Below, in pieces: positions 61,567-64,000 of a stretch of 64,000 bases of DNA. The stretch comes from Variovorax sp. Sphag1AA (lineage in GTDB: Bacteria; Pseudomonadota; Gammaproteobacteria; Burkholderiales; Burkholderiaceae_C): the NCBI RefSeq assembly GCF_014192575.1, contig NZ_JACHYC010000002.1, forward strand, positions 186,001 to 250,000, read 5' to 3'. The position numbers and the translations under genes were made by a program. Each line of letters starts with the position of its first letter. Position 1 is the stretch's first letter. The notes beneath the pieces were generated by a model. The model was not told the DNA's origin and did no database searches. It saw nothing but the letters and a program-made list of their open reading frames with translations.

Positions 61567-63024
61567 CTAGGCCGCTTTCCGCTGCATCGCCGCGCATTCG
61601 CTCGCAATCTCGCCCAACCGGCGCAGCCCGCCTTCGATCGTCTCGGTGATCGGCCATCCGCAGTTGAGGCGCAGGTAGTGGTCGAAGCGCGACGAGTTCG
61701 AGAACAGCGTGCCGGGCGCGACGAAGATCTTGTCGCGCAGCGCGAGGTCAAAGACGGTCATCGACGAAAGCCGGTCCGGCAACTCCACCCACAGTTGCAG
61801 CCCGCCCGGCGGGTAGTTCAGCCGCGTGCCGGACGGAAAGTACGCCGCGATCGCATCGGCGGTCTGCTCGCGCTGCTGGCGCAGATGCTCGCGCAGGCGA
61901 CGCAGGTGGCGGTCGAAGGCGCCGGTGTTCATGTATTCGCCCGCTGCCCATTGCGACAACTCCTCGTTGCTGCGCGTCTGGGTGTACTTGAGCATCTCCA
62001 CGCGGCTGTGCCAGCGCCCGGCCGAGATCCAGCCGAGTCGCATGCCCGGCGCGAGGATCTTGTGCAGCGACGCGCAATGGATCACGTTGCCGCTGCGGTC
62101 CCACGACTTGATCGCGCGGGGCGGCGTGTCCATGTCGAGCAACTCGCTGTAGGTGTCGTCCTCGATGAGCGCGACGCCATGGCGCTCGCAGAGCGCGACG
62201 AGGCGCTCCTTGTGCGCGTCGGGCATCACGCTGCCGAGCGGGTTCTGCAGGTGCGGCACGGTGACGACCGCCTTGATGTTGTCGTAGGCGTCGAGCGCCA
62301 TCTCCAGTGCCTCGATCGACAGACCGGTCTGCGGACTGGTCGGGATCTCCAGCGCGCGCATGCCAAGGCTTTCGAGCACTTGCAGCAGGCCGTAGAAGGT
62401 CGGCGATTCAACTGCGACGGTGTCGCCCGGCTGTGCGACGGCCCGCAATGCAAGGTTGAGCGCTTCAATGCAGCCGTTGGTGGTCAGCACTTCGTCGGGC
62501 GAGAGCGTCATGCCCACCCTGAGGCCGCGCCGCGCAGCGGCTTCGCGCAGGGGATTGAGGCTGCGCGATGGCGCCGCGGTGGTGAGCAGCGCGGGCTTCT
62601 GGCGCAGCAGCCGCATCATGATCGTGCGCAGCGCATCGCCGGGGTAGAGCTCCGGTGAGCCGCGCGCGGTGGAGAAATCGATTCGCACCTCGCCCTGTCG
62701 CCGTCGCGCGACGAAGTCGGAGACCTTGGCGTGGATGCCGACGTATTGCGCCGGATCAGGCGCGATGTGGGTGACGGGCTCTTCCATCGCCGCGATCGCG
62801 AGGCGCCGCGGGCGCTTCACGAAATAGCCCGAGCGGTCGCGCGCCTCGACCCAGCCTTCGCTTTCCATCGCGCGGCACAGCTGCAACGCGGTGGACAGGC
62901 TGATGTCGTGCATCCGCATCAAGCTGCGCAGCGACGGCAGCCGATCGCCCGGCTTGAGCGAGCCGGCGCCGATCGCGTCGATGTAGTGCGTGGCGAGCTT
63001 CCGGTAGAGCGGCGGCGAATCCAT
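61567..63024 (-). CDS. MocR-type GntR/aminotransferase-like transcription regulator
   Basis: A 485-residue fusion of an N-terminal GntR winged helix (YRKLATHYIDAIGAGSLKPGDRLPSLRSLMRMHDISLSTALQLCRAMESEGWVEARDRSG in outline, about residues 6-65) with a fold type I aminotransferase domain. The PLP Lys is likely in ASLHKILAPGMRLGWI (near 325). Such proteins usually sense PLP or amino compounds and activate or repress neighbouring genes. The start at 63024 was chosen by family start. It is divergent from the DUF2917 gene with a 26-bp palindrome between, which it may bind. Confidence 0.88.
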   Translation of the reverse strand: MDSPPLYRKLATHYIDAIGAGSLKPGDRLPSLRSLMRMHDISLSTALQLCRAMESEGWVEARDRSGYFVKRPRRLAIAAMEEPVTHIAPDPAQYVGIHAKVSDFVARRRQGEVRIDFSTARGSPELYPGDALRTIMMRLLRQKPALLTTAAPSRSLNPLREAAARRGLRVGMTLSPDEVLTTNGCIEALNLALRAVAQPGDTVAVESPTFYGLLQVLESLGMRALEIPTSPQTGLSIEALEMALDAYDNIKAVVTVPHLQNPLGSVMPDAHKERLVALCERHGVALIEDDTYSELLDMDTPPRAIKSWDRSGNVIHCASLHKILAPGMRLGWISAGRWHSRVEMLKYTQTRSNEELSQWAAGEYMNTGAFDRHLRRLREHLRQQREQTADAIAAYFPSGTRLNYPPGGLQLWVELPDRLSSMTVFDLALRDKIFVAPGTLFSNSSRFDHYLRLNCGWPITETIEGGLRRLGEIASECAAMQRKAA

Positions 63025-63086
63025 GGGGTGATGCTCCCTCGTCGCGCATCCTGAAAACAGATGCAGATCCGAGGCAAAGGGACCAT

Positions 63087-63112
63087 AACAGATGGTCGCG
63101 GGCACATCTGTT
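63087..63112. promoter_or_regulatory. Palindromic operator AACAGATG-N10-CATCTGTT
   Basis: The eight-base arms are perfect complements and sit in the divergent promoter region between the MocR-type gene (start 63024) and the DUF2917 gene (start 63204). Dimeric GntR/MocR proteins commonly bind such sites, and autoregulation is likely. Confidence 0.6.
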
Positions 63113-63203
63113 TCGCTTCGTATGTCGCTTTGCTGTGCCTGTTTTTTGAGCGCCCGAATTCCTACGATGAAGCCATCTTCAACCGACTCAACGAGGTGTC
63201 TTC

Positions 63204-63536
63204 ATGACGAGCGAATCTTCCGAAATCACCTGCCTCCAACCGGGCCAGACGCTGCGCGTGGCCGTGGACGAGGGCTTTGCAGTGCGTGTGGTGGAGGGCA
63301 GCGTCCAGGTGGTCTCGCCGCCGACATGGTTCGGCGAGAACGTCTTCAACGTGAAGTCCACCGTGCGTGCGGAAGAGCTGCACGTGGTGGAGCGCGGCGG
63401 CTGGATCGAGATCGTGGCGATGTCGGCCGCGCGGGTGCAGGGGCTGCCGCGCCCGGCGCCGGTGAGCTACGTGAACACCTCGCGGGTGGGGCGGCTGGTC
63501 CAGCTCCTGACGGACGGCCTCGCCTTGAAGGGCTGA
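63204..63536 (+). CDS. DUF2917 protein
   Basis: A 110-residue protein of the DUF2917 family, a small cupin-like beta fold. It starts MTSESSEITCLQPGQTLRVAVDEGFAVRVVEGSVQV and contains WFGENVF. Function unknown. It is transcribed away from the MocR-type gene and is the natural candidate target of that regulator. Confidence 0.85.
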   Translation: MTSESSEITCLQPGQTLRVAVDEGFAVRVVEGSVQVVSPPTWFGENVFNVKSTVRAEELHVVERGGWIEIVAMSAARVQGLPRPAPVSYVNTSRVGRLVQLLTDGLALKG

Positions 63537-63659
63537 TGGCGAAAAGTGAACTGCGTCACTCGGGCGCAGCGAACTCGTCACTCGCGTCGAGGTGAGCGCC
63601 TGCCTACATTGATGCATGGGCTCGAATTCTTCGCGCCCTGCACAGGGAAGGCAGACACC

Positions 63660-63884
63660 ATGAACCCTCGTGACCTCCTCTTCGCGATCTCGATGCTCCT
63701 GGTGATGATCGGCATGGCCCGCACCGGCGTGGCGTTTGCCGACAGCCCGGCGGACCCGACGCGTTCCGAGGTCGAGGACGGCTTGATGAACAAGGGAGTG
63801 CTGTCGCAGAACGTCGAGAACGCCATGCTGTCACACCGGGAGTTCAGCCGCGACGGTAGCGTCGCGGCCAGCCGAGTCGGCTGA
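63660..63884 (+). CDS. Small exported or membrane protein, unknown function
   Basis: A 74-residue protein with an N-terminal hydrophobic signal (LLFAISMLLVMIGMARTGVAFA, possible cleavage AFA-DS) and a short hydrophilic mature part, SPADPTRSEVEDGLMNKGVLSQN. The ATG at 63660 follows a GAAGG site by eight bases; an in-frame ATG at 63615 would add 15 residues without a signal sequence. The mature end vaguely resembles DUF4148 proteins, but not enough to assign. Confidence 0.65.
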   Translation: MNPRDLLFAISMLLVMIGMARTGVAFADSPADPTRSEVEDGLMNKGVLSQNVENAMLSHREFSRDGSVAASRVG

Positions 63885-63889
63885 AGAGA

Positions 63890-63915
63890 GCGCTGCCGGC
63901 TCAGGCCGGCAGCGC
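63890..63915. terminator. Hairpin between convergent genes
   Basis: GCGCTGCCGG pairs perfectly with CCGGCAGCGC around CTCAGG. It lies after the small exported gene and contains the stop codon of the right-edge gene. No strong T run follows on either strand, so termination is plausible but uncertain. Confidence 0.45.
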
Positions 63916-64000
63916 GCGATGCGCGAATTCCTCGCGCAGCATCTTCGCCGCCGCGACCATCGAGCGCAGCTTGCCGATGGCCGATTCGCGCGGCAAATAC
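63901..64000 (-). CDS. C-terminal fragment of an unrecognised protein
   Basis: A minus-strand frame enters from the right edge and ends with TGA at 63901-63903. The visible residues are helical and end REEFAHRALPA. High third-position GC supports coding. The family cannot be named from 32 residues. Confidence 0.55.
   Translation of the reverse strand, partial: YLPRESAIGKLRSMVAAAKMLREEFAHRALPA

Overview
The window is high-GC proteobacterial DNA. Its gene order (accB-accC-prmA, a histone H1-like AlaLys protein, nrdBA with tandem NrdR boxes, ampD-pilR-pilS, ffh, opgH, glrK-qseG-glrR) and its DUF2917, DUF985 and PP0621 family proteins point to a betaproteobacterium of the Comamonadaceae. Variovorax is my best guess. 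No rRNA, tRNA, phage, insertion sequence or CRISPR array is visible. Apart from a secondary-metabolite operon and a small glycan-export cluster, the content is chromosomal core.

Region by region. 1-1500: tail of an unknown gene, then a DAHP synthase preceded by a leader peptide of almost solid Tyr/Phe/Trp codons and a terminator, i.e. a transcription attenuator. 1.5-9.9 kb: DUF985 cupin, mpl, a TlpA-like thioredoxin, the biotin carboxylase pair, prmA, a DUF3426 zinc-ribbon protein and a PfkB kinase. 9.9-15.1 kb: AlaLys histone-like protein and class Ia ribonucleotide reductase. 15.2-21.7 kb: ampD, the PilS/PilR two-component system, a cytochrome c assembly-type membrane protein, and ffh. 21.7-29.7 kb: opgH, then (minus strand) miaB-glrK-qseG-glrR. 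Between glrR and opgH lie a consensus sigma-54 promoter and a perfect GlrR-type TGTC-N10-GACA site, which suggests GlrR controls opgH. 29.9-34.3 kb: an RND adaptor and permease.

34.3-49.0 kb is one minus-strand operon of five tightly packed or overlapping genes: A-T-KS-AT-ACP-aminotransferase, C-A-T-C-T, an Sfp-type phosphopantetheinyl transferase, and two alpha/beta hydrolases whose nucleophile elbows carry Arg and Cys instead of Ser. Read from its domains, the line would load a Val-like amino acid, extend it with malonate, convert the beta-ketone to an amine, and add a Gly-like residue. It has an extra C-T pair with no adenylation domain and no thioesterase. I do not recognise the product. 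It is the strongest candidate here for an undescribed pathway, and the RND pump next to it may export the product.

49.4-57 kb returns to housekeeping genes: phosphatase, DUF4136 lipoprotein, ttcA, folB and a pteridine-reductase-like SDR, MidA-type methyltransferase, TauD dioxygenase, hisN, DUF2905, ROK kinase. 57.2-61.1 kb is a Wzm/Wzt ABC exporter with two tandemly duplicated glycosyltransferases. 61.2-64 kb holds a small coiled-coil protein, a MocR-type regulator divergent from a DUF2917 gene with a palindrome between them, a small exported protein, and the tail of an unknown gene. Two copies of a diverged ~90-bp intergenic repeat with a C-run/G-run hairpin sit beside ffh and miaB.
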